14,161 nucleotides of DNA from Oscillospiraceae bacterium (GTDB taxonomy: Bacteria > Bacillota > Clostridia > Oscillospirales > Oscillospiraceae). Position 1 is the stretch's first letter. Each line of letters opens with the position of its first letter. The position numbers and the translations under genes are program-made. Of the stretch, positions 6,538 to 13,845 are shown piece after piece. The stretch is taken from contig JAFYUG010000056.1 of the NCBI GenBank assembly GCA_017558545.1, positions 1-14,161 of the forward strand, written 5' to 3'. The notes under the pieces were generated by a model that searched no databases, was not told the DNA's origin, and saw only the letters and a list, made by a program, of their open reading frames with translations.

Positions 6538-6673
6538 GCCTCCCCTATTCGAGGGGAGGTGGCATTTGCGAAGCAAATGACGGAGGGGTTTCTACGACGA
6601 ACGTGGCGCTCAAATTATTATCGAAACCCCTCAGTCAGCTATCGCTGACAGCTCCCCTCAGATAGGGGAGCCC
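6538..6673. repeat. Two-armed palindromic intergenic repeat, copy B
   Basis: Same design as 5402-5533. Outer arms CTCCCCTAT (6540-6548) and ATAGGGGAG (6662-6670), inner arms GAGGGGTTTC (6583-6592) and GAAACCCCTC (6623-6632). Local hairpins include CATTTGCgaaGCAAATG (6563-6579) and GTCAGCtatcGCTGAC (6634-6649). The roughly 30-nt centre is not palindromic. It fills most of the 199-nt gap between cysE and cysS, so it should be transcribed with the operon. Confidence 0.8.
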
Positions 6674-6722
6674 TATACTGCAGTAAATTAAAATCGTACA
6701 TTTTTCAAAGGAGAAAATATAA

Positions 6723-8180
6723 ATGATAATCTATAATTCCGCCACCAGACAGCGCGAGGAATTCGTTCCCAATAATCCCGACATCGTCAAGATGTATACC
6801 TGCGGCCCCACCGTTTACCACTTTGCCCACATCGGAAACCTCCGCAGCTATATCATGGAGGATATTCTTGAAAAGTATCTCCGCTTTGCAGGCTACAATG
6901 TAAAGCGCGTTATGAATATAACCGACGTTGGCCACCTCACCTCCGATGCCGACGAGGGCGAGGACAAGATGCTCAAGGGCGCACGCCGCGAGAACAAGAC
7001 CGTTATGGACATCGCCCGCTTCTACACCGAGGCTTTCTTCTCCGATTGCCGGAAGCTGAACATCAAGCGCCCCGATGTTGTTGAGCCTGCCACCGCCTGC
7101 ATCGATGAGTATATCAAGATCATAGAAAAGCTCATGGATACCGGCTTTGCCTATTTCTCCGGCGGCAACGTTTACTTCGACACCAGCAAGATGGAGAAGT
7201 ATTATATCTTCAATGACTTCAACGCCGATGACCTTGCCGAAGGCGTTCGCGAAGGCGTTGAGGCCGACAGCAACAAGCGCAACAAAAATGACTTTGTTCT
7301 TTGGTTCACCAAGAGCAAGTTTGAAGATCAGGCTCTCAAATGGGACTCCCCCTGGGGCGTTGGTTATCCCGGCTGGCATATTGAGTGCTCCGGCATTTCC
7401 ATGAAGCATCTGGGCGAAGATCTGGACATCCATTGCGGCGGCATAGATAACGCCTTCCCCCACCACACCAATGAAATTGCCCAGTCTGAGGCCTATTTGG
7501 GTCACAAATGGTGCAATTATTGGATGCACGTCCTCCACTTGAACACAAATAGCGGAAAAATGAGTAAAAGTAGCGGTGAGTTCCTCACCGTAAGTCTCCT
7601 TGAGGAAAAGGGCTATGATCCCCTGGCTTACCGCCTCTTCTGCCTCCAGAGCCATTACCGCAAGAGCCTTGTTTTCTCTTGGGAAAACCTTGATAACGCC
7701 GTTGTCACCTTCAATAAGCTCATTGGCAAAATTGCCGCTCTCAAGCCCGAAAACGGCGAATATGATGCAGCCGCCTTCGATGCTCTCCGCGCCAAATTCT
7801 CCGCAGCGCTGGATAATGACCTGAACACCTCTCTTGCCGTCACCGCCATCTATGACGTGCTGAAGGCCAAGACCACCGATACCACCAAGCTTGCCGCCCT
7901 TGCCGAGTTTGACAAGGTGCTGAGCCTCAACCTCATCGAAAAGGCCGCTGCCAAGCGCGAGGCCGATGCCAAGGCCAAGGCCGCCGCTGCCAATGTTGCC
8001 TTCGCCGTCATCAGCGAGGACGGAGAAGAGGATAAGGCTGTTGAAGAGCTCATTCTTGCCCGCCGCGATGCCAAGAAAGCCAAGAACTTTGCCGAGGCCG
8101 ACCGCATCCGCGACGAACTGAAGGCCATGGGAATTGAAGTTACTGATATCCCCAACGGCGCAAAGTGGAAGAGAGTATAA
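6723..8180 (+). CDS. cysS: Cysteinyl-tRNA synthetase
   Basis: Class I synthetase that charges tRNA-Cys with cysteine using ATP. 485 aa, a normal length for the family. CGPTVY (27-32, with the zinc-binding Cys27) and HIGN (36-39, the HIGH signature) lie at the N-terminus. GWHIECS and HHTNEIAQSE carry the other expected zinc ligands, and GKMSKSSGEF is the KMSKS loop. The C-terminal third is Ala/Lys-rich and helical (AAAKREADAKAKAAAA region), as is common in the anticodon-binding part. ATG 6723 lies 9 nt after AAAGGAG. No promoter is evident between repeat B and the start, so it is probably cotranscribed with cysE under the T-box, meaning the synthetase responds to its own uncharged tRNA. Confidence 0.98.
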   Translation: MIIYNSATRQREEFVPNNPDIVKMYTCGPTVYHFAHIGNLRSYIMEDILEKYLRFAGYNVKRVMNITDVGHLTSDADEGEDKMLKGARRENKTVMDIARFYTEAFFSDCRKLNIKRPDVVEPATACIDEYIKIIEKLMDTGFAYFSGGNVYFDTSKMEKYYIFNDFNADDLAEGVREGVEADSNKRNKNDFVLWFTKSKFEDQALKWDSPWGVGYPGWHIECSGISMKHLGEDLDIHCGGIDNAFPHHTNEIAQSEAYLGHKWCNYWMHVLHLNTNSGKMSKSSGEFLTVSLLEEKGYDPLAYRLFCLQSHYRKSLVFSWENLDNAVVTFNKLIGKIAALKPENGEYDAAAFDALRAKFSAALDNDLNTSLAVTAIYDVLKAKTTDTTKLAALAEFDKVLSLNLIEKAAAKREADAKAKAAAANVAFAVISEDGEEDKAVEELILARRDAKKAKNFAEADRIRDELKAMGIEVTDIPNGAKWKRV

Positions 8181-8193
8181 AAGCAAATTTAAA

Positions 8194-8240
8194 GGCCCCC
8201 TTGCAAAGGGGGCTGTCAGCGAAGCTGACTGGGGGATTGT
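8194..8240. repeat. One-armed copy C of the palindromic intergenic repeat
   Basis: Hairpin GCCCCCTT/AAGGGGGC (8195-8202 with 8206-8213), then GTCAGCgaaGCTGAC (8215-8229) and a CTGGGGG segment. This matches the reverse complement of the right half of copy B (6623-6673) in order and spacing, so C is a single arm without its partner. It lies between cysS and coaX. Confidence 0.7.
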
Positions 8241-8267
8241 ATAAGCCATAAAAAAGGAGTCATAGCC

Positions 8268-9041
8268 ATGGTTCTTGCCATAGACATAGGAAATACCAAT
8301 ATAGTTCTCGGAGGCTTTGAAGGGGAGAAAATCGCCTTCCGCACCAGCCTTTCCACAAGCTTGGATAAGGGCGAGGCTGAGTATGCGGTTTTGATAAACA
8401 GCCTTTTGGAAATCTACGGCGTGGACTTTGGCGCCATTGAGGGCAGCATTATTTCCTCCGTTGTTCCTCCCATGAACACCGTGATGAAAAATGTTCTCAA
8501 GCTCCTTACGGGCAAATGGCCTCTCATAGTTGGCCCCGGAGTTAAAACCGGCCTCAATGTCACCGGCGGGGATGCCCGAAGCCTCGGCGCTGACCTTGTT
8601 GTTGGCGCAGTTGCCGCCATCGCCAAGTACCCCAAGCCCATGATTATTATTGATATGGGCACGGCCACAACCTTCTCCGTCATTGACGAAACAGGTGCGT
8701 TCAAAGGCGGCGTTATCTACCCCGGAGCGGTGCTGAGTTTCGATGCCCTCTCCCGCAAAACCGCCCAGCTGCCCCGCATAAGCTTTGAGGAACCCAAGCA
8801 GGTTATAAACCTCAACACTGCCGAGAGTATGCAGGCAGGTCTTATCTACGGCTCTGCCGCCATGATAGACGGTCTTATTGATATTATCAGCGCGGAAATG
8901 GGCTGCACTCCCACCCTTGTTGCCACCGGCGGAGTAAGCGGAGGCATAATCCCCAAGTGCCGACATGAAATAGCCCTCGACAGCGACCTGCTCCTGGACG
9001 GCCTTAGAATTATCTACGAGAAAAATCAGAAAAAGAGATAA
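8268..9041 (+). CDS. coaX: Type III pantothenate kinase
   Basis: Phosphorylates pantothenate with ATP in the first step of coenzyme A synthesis; members of this type need a monovalent cation and resist CoA feedback. 257 aa, a typical length. The ASKHA-fold signatures are present: the N-terminal phosphate loop DIGNTNIVLG (6-15), GADLVVGAVAA in the middle, DMGTATTFSVID for the second phosphate motif, GGVIYPG, and the adenosine motif TGGVSGG near the C-terminus. ATG 8268 follows GGAG by 8 nt. It is 87 nt past cysS, with only repeat C in the gap, and is followed by a strong terminator, so it is probably the last gene of the T-box operon. The link is metabolically sensible because the next CoA step consumes cysteine. 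Confidence 0.97.
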   Translation: MVLAIDIGNTNIVLGGFEGEKIAFRTSLSTSLDKGEAEYAVLINSLLEIYGVDFGAIEGSIISSVVPPMNTVMKNVLKLLTGKWPLIVGPGVKTGLNVTGGDARSLGADLVVGAVAAIAKYPKPMIIIDMGTATTFSVIDETGAFKGGVIYPGAVLSFDALSRKTAQLPRISFEEPKQVINLNTAESMQAGLIYGSAAMIDGLIDIISAEMGCTPTLVATGGVSGGIIPKCRHEIALDSDLLLDGLRIIYEKNQKKR

Positions 9042-9045
9042 CAGT

Positions 9046-9090
9046 AAAAAATATCGGGTACAAAACGTAGTTTTGTACCCGATATTTTTT
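9046..9090. terminator. Bidirectional intrinsic terminator between coaX and the alcohol dehydrogenase
   Basis: A perfect 21-bp inverted repeat (9046-9066 with 9070-9090) closing on a 3-nt loop, with A-tracts and T-tracts at its ends, so it can terminate on both strands. It sits four bases after the coaX stop and 24 nt beyond the end of the convergent dehydrogenase gene. Confidence 0.95.
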
Positions 9091-9114
9091 GTGTGCTTTT
9101 TGTGCGAAAATATA

Positions 9115-10331
9115 TCAGAAGTCAACTTCGAGATCGTAATAGCAGCACTTGAAGAGCTTTTCCATCTCCTCCTGGCTGGGCTGTCTGGGATTGGAACCGG
9201 TGCATGCATCGGCAATGGCATTCTTAGCAATTTCCGGGAGACGGGAAGGAAAACATCTTCAGGCACAAAGCCCTGCTGAGTGGGATAGCTGTCAGCACCG
9301 TAGTTTTTAATACACTGAGGAATGTTGAGCCGGTCATTCATCTTTCTGAGATAAGAGATAAGAAGCTGAACCTTTTCGTCGGCGGTGGTGCCGCCAAGTC
9401 CCATTTCGTCGGCAATGATACCGTATCGTGCCTTTGCGGTTTCGTCCTTTGCATTAAATGCGATAACCTTGGGCAGATACATAGCATTTGCCGCACCGTG
9501 AATTATGTGAGCGCCGTAATCTTCGAAAATGGCGCCTGTCTTATGAGCCATAGAGTGAACTATGCCAAGAAGAGCGTTGGAAAATGCCATACCTGCAAGG
9601 CACTGAGCGTTATGCATGGCAGAGCGCTTATCGCTGTCGCCGTTATAGGAGTCTACAAGATCCTTCTGTATCATCTTGATGGCATGAAGCGCGAGAGGAT
9701 CGGTAAAGTCGCAGTTTGCAGTAGATACATAAGCCTCAACGGCGTGAGTCATGGCATCCATGCCGGTGTGAGCAACCAGCTTCTTAGGCATGGTTTCGGC
9801 CAGATCGGGGTCAACAATTGCAATATCGGGAGTAATCTCGAAATCGGCAAGGGGATACTTTATGCCCTTTTCATAATCGGTTATAACAGAAAATGCCGTA
9901 ACTTCGGTGGCAGTGCCGGAAGTGGAGGGGATGGCCACAAAACGAGCCTTGGTGCGAAGGGTGGGGAGACCAAAAACCTTGCACATATCCTCAAAGGTGG
10001 TCTCGGGATATTCGTATTTAATCCACATTGCCTTGGCTGCATCAATGGGGGAGCCGCCGCCCATAGCAACGATCCAGTCGGGCTGGAATTTGGACATAGC
10101 CTCAGCTCCGCGCATTACGGTGTTTACGGAAGGATCGGGCTCTATGCCTTCGAAAATTTCAACTTCCATACCGGCTTCCTTCAGATAGCCTACTGCGCGA
10201 TCAAGAAAACCGAACTTCTTCATGCTTCCGCCGCCAACGCAGACCATAGCTTTGCTGCCTTTAAGCTGACGGAGAATTTCGAGAGTACCTTTGCCGTGAT
10301 AAATATCTCTGGGAAGGGTAAAACGCGCCAT
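9115..10331 (-). pseudogene. Iron-containing alcohol dehydrogenase, frameshifted near the 3' end
   Basis: Group III (Fe-dependent) NAD(P)H alcohol dehydrogenase. ATG 10331 follows AGGAGG by 7 nt. Visible features: GGGS (91-94) of the dinucleotide site, IPSTSGTATEVT (134-145), and metal ligands Asp192 and His196 (GMDAMTHAVEAY), His263 (VHSMAHK) and His278 (IIHGAAN). The reading frame is normal to PEDVFLP, then breaks at a C-run (plus strand GGG at 9243-9245). One extra C there would restore LPRLPEIAKNAIADACTG and an ending of CYYDLEVDF, with the stop at 9115-9117 and a total of 405 aa. As given, the frame runs on through downstream genes without sense. All catalytic residues lie before the break, so either the gene is recently inactivated or the sequence has a base error in a homopolymer. 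The substrate cannot be told from sequence. Confidence 0.88.
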
Positions 10332-10397
10332 AATTTTTCCTCCTAAATAAATTTTTTAGCATAAAATTAGTAAAAAATTTTCCCTTAACGCGCCTAT

Positions 10398-10426
10398 ATT
10401 CTATGTCATGTCTGCAGCAATGTATA
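10398..10426 (-). promoter_or_regulatory. Weak promoter candidate for the alcohol dehydrogenase gene
   Basis: On the minus strand, TATACA (10421-10426, 4 of 6 to consensus) and TAGAAT (10398-10403, 5 of 6) are separated by 17 bp, about 65 nt before the start codon. Nothing better was found in the gap; an activator may be needed. Confidence 0.3.
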
Positions 10427-10535
10427 TATGGCAATAACAGTATTTCCTAGTAAAGTTTTCGTAGTATTTGCTAATAGATACAAAGTAAAATTTGTTGCCC
10501 ATAAATATTTCTGATGGCAATTGAAGTTTTATAGT

Positions 10536-10581
10536 AAAAAAATCCAATGGAAGAAACAATTTTTCTCCATTGGATTTTTTT
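10536..10581. terminator. Intrinsic terminator, probably ending the recA-recX-rimO-pgsA operon
   Basis: A 16-bp stem (10536-10551 with 10566-10581) built on ATCCAATGGA/TCCATTGGAT, extended inside by GAAA/TTTC past one bulged A and flanked by seven A and seven T. It works in principle in both directions. On the minus strand it lies about 150 nt after the acetyltransferase stop; no plus-strand gene ends before it. Confidence 0.85.
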
Positions 10582-10730
10582 GTTAATTGTAATTTTGTTT
10601 TGATTTAGTAAGGATTTCTTACTGTTTTGCGATGATGTATATATTTATTTTAATTATATTGTTAAAATCTCTGCAAATGATTAGTAATTTACTACGAAAT
10701 AAGTCTTCCATATGAGCTTGGGATATTGGC

Positions 10731-11351
10731 TTATATATCGTATTTTTTTACAAAGGCGGCCACATCGTCGAAATCCCGAACTCTTGCGGCAAGCTCTTCA
10801 TGGCTCCAATCCCACCATTTAATTCTCAGCATGGCGGCAATGCTCTCTTCGTCATAGCGCCAGCCTATGTGCTGAGCGGGAACTCCGCCCACAATTTCAT
10901 AGGGTGCAACATCGTGGGTGACAACGGCGCCGGCTGCAATAACCGCTCCGTTCCCAATAGTAACTCCGCCCATGACTATGGCGTTATGACCCATCCATAC
11001 ATCGTTGCCCACGCAAACGCGGTTTTCCCTGCGCCATGCGATAAGGCTATGGTCATCCTCGCCGAAACCGTAGTGGGCGCAGCGATAGGTGAAATGGTGG
11101 CTGGCAGCGCGTATGCGGTGGGGGTGCTGCACGGGGTTAATACGCACGCCCGTGGCAATGCTGGCGAACTTTCCAATCTCCGCATAGATGATATCGTTGC
11201 TGCCGAAGCAGTAGGAATAAGCCCCCAGCTTGGTTTCTTCCAAAACGCAGTGGTCGCCAAGCTCGGTATATTCGCCAAGATCACAGTTTTTAACTATGCA
11301 CTCTTCTCCGATAAGAGGCTCGGCTGAAAGATTAACAGAGAAATTAAGCAT
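10731..11351 (-). CDS. Hexapeptide-repeat acyltransferase, XAT/phosphonate-associated (TIGR03308-like) type
   Basis: 206 aa left-handed beta-helix acyltransferase, presumably using acetyl-CoA on a small hydroxyl or amino substrate. Hexapeptide turns run through LGEYTELGDHCVLEETKLGAY in the first part and IGNGAVIAAGAVVTHDVAPY in the second. The XAT-type insertion with HHFTYR and WRRENRVCVGNDVWMGHNAIV lies between them, and a C-terminal WWDWSHEEL follows. The order and the WWDWSHE ending match my memory of the hexapeptide family often found with phosphonate genes, but no phn gene is near. Chloramphenicol or streptogramin acetyltransferase annotations would be over-specific. ATG 11351 lies one base after the pgsA stop, with AGGTG inside the end of pgsA, so it belongs to the recA operon and is its last gene. 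Confidence 0.88.
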   Translation of the reverse strand: MLNFSVNLSAEPLIGEECIVKNCDLGEYTELGDHCVLEETKLGAYSYCFGSNDIIYAEIGKFASIATGVRINPVQHPHRIRAASHHFTYRCAHYGFGEDDHSLIAWRRENRVCVGNDVWMGHNAIVMGGVTIGNGAVIAAGAVVTHDVAPYEIVGGVPAQHIGWRYDEESIAAMLRIKWWDWSHEELAARVRDFDDVAAFVKKYDI

Positions 11352-11352
11352 T

Positions 11353-11877
11353 TTACTTCACCTGCGCGAAAACTTCCCTGTTCTTGATAAGATACTCAGC
11401 GCCGGAATAGAGAGTGGTGACCAAAATAATAATCTGGCAGATCAAATCAAGGATGGAGATATTGAAAGCCAGCATAAGGCAGATGCAAACCATGGTGGAG
11501 GCGGTTTTAATCTTGCCGGACCATGCGGCGGCAATAACCTTGCCCTGCTCCACGGCCACAAGGCGCATACCGCTGACGGCAAATTCGCGCAGCAGCACCA
11601 GAGCCAGCACCCAGCCCCACATTTCGCCGCTCTGAACAAACCAGCACATGGCGGCCATAACAAGCATCTTGTCGGCCAGAGGATCCATGAACTTGCCGAA
11701 GTCCGTAATCATGTTGCGGCTGCGGGCAATGTGTCCGTCCAGAAAATCTGTGACGCTGGCGATTATGAATACAAGAAGAGCAACCCAGTTGGAGAAAGGG
11801 AAGCCCCAGTAAAGAACAATAAGAAAAACGGGGACAAGGGCAATGCGCAAAAGGGTGAGTTTGTTGGCAAGATTCAT
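11353..11877 (-). CDS. pgsA: CDP-diacylglycerol--glycerol-3-phosphate 3-phosphatidyltransferase
   Basis: Integral membrane enzyme that makes phosphatidylglycerol phosphate, the precursor of phosphatidylglycerol and cardiolipin. 174 aa, normal for PgsA. The CDP-alcohol phosphatidyltransferase signature D-x2-D-G-x2-A-R-x8-G-x3-D-x3-D is complete, with Asp44, Asp47, Asp65 and Asp69 as the metal and catalytic residues. The N-terminal NLANKLTLLRIALVP is typical of PgsA rather than of phosphatidylserine or cardiolipin synthases. Several hydrophobic segments follow (about 12-25, 31-43, 72-98, 125-155). ATG 11877 follows GGAGG by 8 nt; that site overlaps the end of rimO, leaving only 3 nt between the genes. 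Confidence 0.95.
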   Translation of the reverse strand: MNLANKLTLLRIALVPVFLIVLYWGFPFSNWVALLVFIIASVTDFLDGHIARSRNMITDFGKFMDPLADKMLVMAAMCWFVQSGEMWGWVLALVLLREFAVSGMRLVAVEQGKVIAAAWSGKIKTASTMVCICLMLAFNISILDLICQIIILVTTLYSGAEYLIKNREVFAQVK

Positions 11878-11880
11878 TTA

Positions 11881-13221
11881 TTAGTCCTCCTCAACCATCT
11901 CGCCCTCAAGAGCGGGGCCTTCGAAATATTCTTCGGAAATGCCGGTGATGCGAACGGAAACAATGTCGCCCTTTTCGCAGTCGCCTTCAAAGCATACCAT
12001 GCCGTCCACATCGGGGGAGTCGGCATAGCTGCGGCCTATGCACCAGCCGCCATCGTGGCCTGTGCAAAGCACCTGCATGGTCTTGCCCATGCAGGAGAAG
12101 TTATAATCGTCAATAATGCGCTCCTGAACATCGCGGAGAAGCTCAGCTCTGCGCTGGGCGGTTTCTTCGTCGCAGCGGTCGGGCATCTGCTCGGAGGGAG
12201 TGCCTTCCTCGGGAGAGTAGGGGAAAACGCCTGCGCGCTCAATTTTGGCCTCGCGGAGGAACTGGCAAAGCTCCTCGAACTCCTCTTCGCCTTCGCCGGG
12301 ATGGCCGACAATTAGGCTGGTGCGGATAACAAGGCCGGGAATGCGCTCTCTCAGCTTCTTGAAAAGGGCGCGGTAGCTCTCGCTGGTACCGCGGCGGTTC
12401 ATGCGCTGAAGCACCTTGGTGTTGATGTGCTGGATGGGAATATCCAGATACTTAACAATTTTGGGGTTGGAGGCAACCTCATCGATGAGCTCATCGTCTA
12501 TCTCGTTGGGATAGAGATAGTGGAGGCGCAGCCACTCAATGCCCTCAATCTCACTAAGCTCGCGGCAAAGCTCCGCAAGGCGCATCTTGCCGTAGAGATC
12601 GGTGCCGTAGCGGGTGAGGTCCTGAGCAATGAGAATAAGTTCCTTAACGCCAATCTCCGCAAGAGCGGAGGCCTCGGCGATAATATTTTCCATGGGACGT
12701 GAGCGGAAAGAGCCGCGGATATCGGGGATGGCGCAATAGTTGCAGCGGTTGTTGCAGCCTTCTGCGATTTTTATGTATGCCCATTCGGGGCCGGTGGTGA
12801 GATAGCGGCCAACTTCGTCCACGGGAGCGTTCTTGTCCCCAAAGCGGTCAGCCTCTTTGCCCTCAAGTGCGGCGGAGACAACTTCAACTATGTCCTGATA
12901 GCTGCCAACGCCAACCATGGCGTCAACTTCGGGCAGTTCGGCTTTAATCTGCTCAGCATAGCGCTGGGGCAGGCAGCCGGTGACAATGAGCTTTTTAAGT
13001 CTGCCGGCTTCCTTCAGATAGGCGGCATCCAGAATTTCCTCAATGGCCTCGCTTTTGGCATCGTCAATGAAGCCGCAGGTGTTGATGATGATAACATCTG
13101 CCCAATCGGCGTCCTCAACTATGTTGTAGCCTGCGTCCACCAGGCGGCAGAGCATCTGCTCGCTGTTTACGAGGTTCTTGGCGCAGCCAAGAGATATAAG
13201 ATGAATGGATTCATTAGCCAT
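11881..13221 (-). CDS. rimO: Ribosomal protein S12 methylthiotransferase
   Basis: Radical SAM enzyme that adds a methylthio group to the conserved aspartate of ribosomal protein S12. 446 aa, typical length. The N-terminal MTTase domain has the three cluster-binding cysteines Cys13 (LGCAKN), Cys49 (NTCGF) and Cys83 (TGCLPQR). The radical SAM cluster motif is CNNRCNYC (Cys156, Cys160, Cys163). The segment LHYLYPNEIDDELI and DIPIQHINTKVLQRMNRRG favour RimO over the tRNA enzyme MiaB. The C-terminal 65 or so residues form a TRAM-like domain. ATG 13221 follows GAGGA by 8 nt and overlaps the end of recX by 8 nt; an upstream in-frame TTG (13236) has no ribosome binding site at a suitable distance. 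Confidence 0.96.
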   Translation of the reverse strand: MANESIHLISLGCAKNLVNSEQMLCRLVDAGYNIVEDADWADVIIINTCGFIDDAKSEAIEEILDAAYLKEAGRLKKLIVTGCLPQRYAEQIKAELPEVDAMVGVGSYQDIVEVVSAALEGKEADRFGDKNAPVDEVGRYLTTGPEWAYIKIAEGCNNRCNYCAIPDIRGSFRSRPMENIIAEASALAEIGVKELILIAQDLTRYGTDLYGKMRLAELCRELSEIEGIEWLRLHYLYPNEIDDELIDEVASNPKIVKYLDIPIQHINTKVLQRMNRRGTSESYRALFKKLRERIPGLVIRTSLIVGHPGEGEEEFEELCQFLREAKIERAGVFPYSPEEGTPSEQMPDRCDEETAQRRAELLRDVQERIIDDYNFSCMGKTMQVLCTGHDGGWCIGRSYADSPDVDGMVCFEGDCEKGDIVSVRITGISEEYFEGPALEGEMVEED

Positions 13222-13840
13222 AGTATTCTTCCTCAAATTCAGTTTCGTATCTATAAAGGGCGGAGCGAATCTCCTCCCAGCTATAGCCTCGGCGCATGAG
13301 GGCGTCGCAGGCTTTTTTTGTCGCGGTTTTGTCGGAGGGGGATGCCCCTCTCATGCGGGAGCGGAGAAGCTTGTCCAAAGTCTCGTCCGTTTCCGGCATT
13401 TCCTCCAAAGCCTCTTCCCAATGCTCTCTGCCCACCTTGTGGCGGTAAAGCTCGTCTTTAACGCGCCTTATGCCATAGCCCTTGGCGGCATAGTGGCGCA
13501 CCAGCATTTTGGAGTATTCTCCGTCGTCTATGAGCTTCAGCTCTAAGAGCCTTGCCAAAACTGCAGCGGCGTGGAACTCGCTTTCTCCCTTTTCAATAAG
13601 GCGGTCATAAAGCTCCCTCTCGCTCATGGGGCGGGCGCCTATCATGCGCAGAGCCCTTTCCTTGGCTCTTCCAAGGCCTGCGGCGTCGGTGATGGCGGCA
13701 AACTCCTCTTCGCTGAGCTCTCGGCCTGTATAGAGGGAAAAATCCGCAATGACGGCAAGCCCCATTTTCATGGAGCTGCCGTCTGAAAAACTTACTTCAT
13801 AATGCTCGGGACGAATTTCCCGAAGCTGGGTAACCGTCAC
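13214..13840 (-). CDS. recX: Recombination regulator RecX
   Basis: Small helical protein that binds RecA filaments and modulates strand exchange. 208 aa, within the Firmicutes range. The family hallmarks are the three-helix repeats: ALRMIGARPMSERELYDRLIEKG (about 63-85), then LIDDGEYSKMLVRHYAAKGYGIRRVKDEL (about 103-131), and a C-terminal repeat with ACDALMRRGYSWEEIRSAL. The start is GTG at 13840, nine bases after GAGGG, a site that lies within the last codons and stop of recA. It is five bases downstream of recA, so the two are translated from one message, which fits RecX acting in proportion to RecA. Confidence 0.93.
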   Translation of the reverse strand: MTVTQLREIRPEHYEVSFSDGSSMKMGLAVIADFSLYTGRELSEEEFAAITDAAGLGRAKERALRMIGARPMSERELYDRLIEKGESEFHAAAVLARLLELKLIDDGEYSKMLVRHYAAKGYGIRRVKDELYRHKVGREHWEEALEEMPETDETLDKLLRSRMRGASPSDKTATKKACDALMRRGYSWEEIRSALYRYETEFEEEYYG

Positions 13841-13845
13841 TTTTC

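Larger units (their letters stand above)
10332..10730. other. AT-rich intergenic region without a gene
   Basis: No credible coding frame. It holds the ribosome binding site and a weak promoter candidate for the dehydrogenase (10398-10426), a TTGCC/GGCAA inverted repeat around 10495-10520, the terminator at 10536-10581 and a small AGTAAG/CTTACT hairpin near 10605-10621. The right part, next to the acetyltransferase stop codon, is strikingly AT-rich compared with the genes. Confidence 0.6.

Noticed and set aside
5402..8240. CRISPR array as an explanation for the repeated palindromes
   Set aside because: The copies are far apart, unequal in sequence and in separate gene gaps, without regular spacers or cas genes.
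6705..9242. A continued minus-strand frame that would extend the dehydrogenase to 1208 codons
   Set aside because: After the frameshift it runs antisense through coaX and cysS, both of which are unmistakable on the plus strand. It is a shadow frame and not a fusion protein.
11230..12315. A 361-codon plus-strand frame
   Set aside because: Antisense to the acetyltransferase, pgsA and rimO genes, all of which have complete motifs.
13222..13236. TTG start of RimO five codons upstream
   Set aside because: No ribosome binding site at a proper distance; GAGGA is placed 8 nt before the ATG at 13221.
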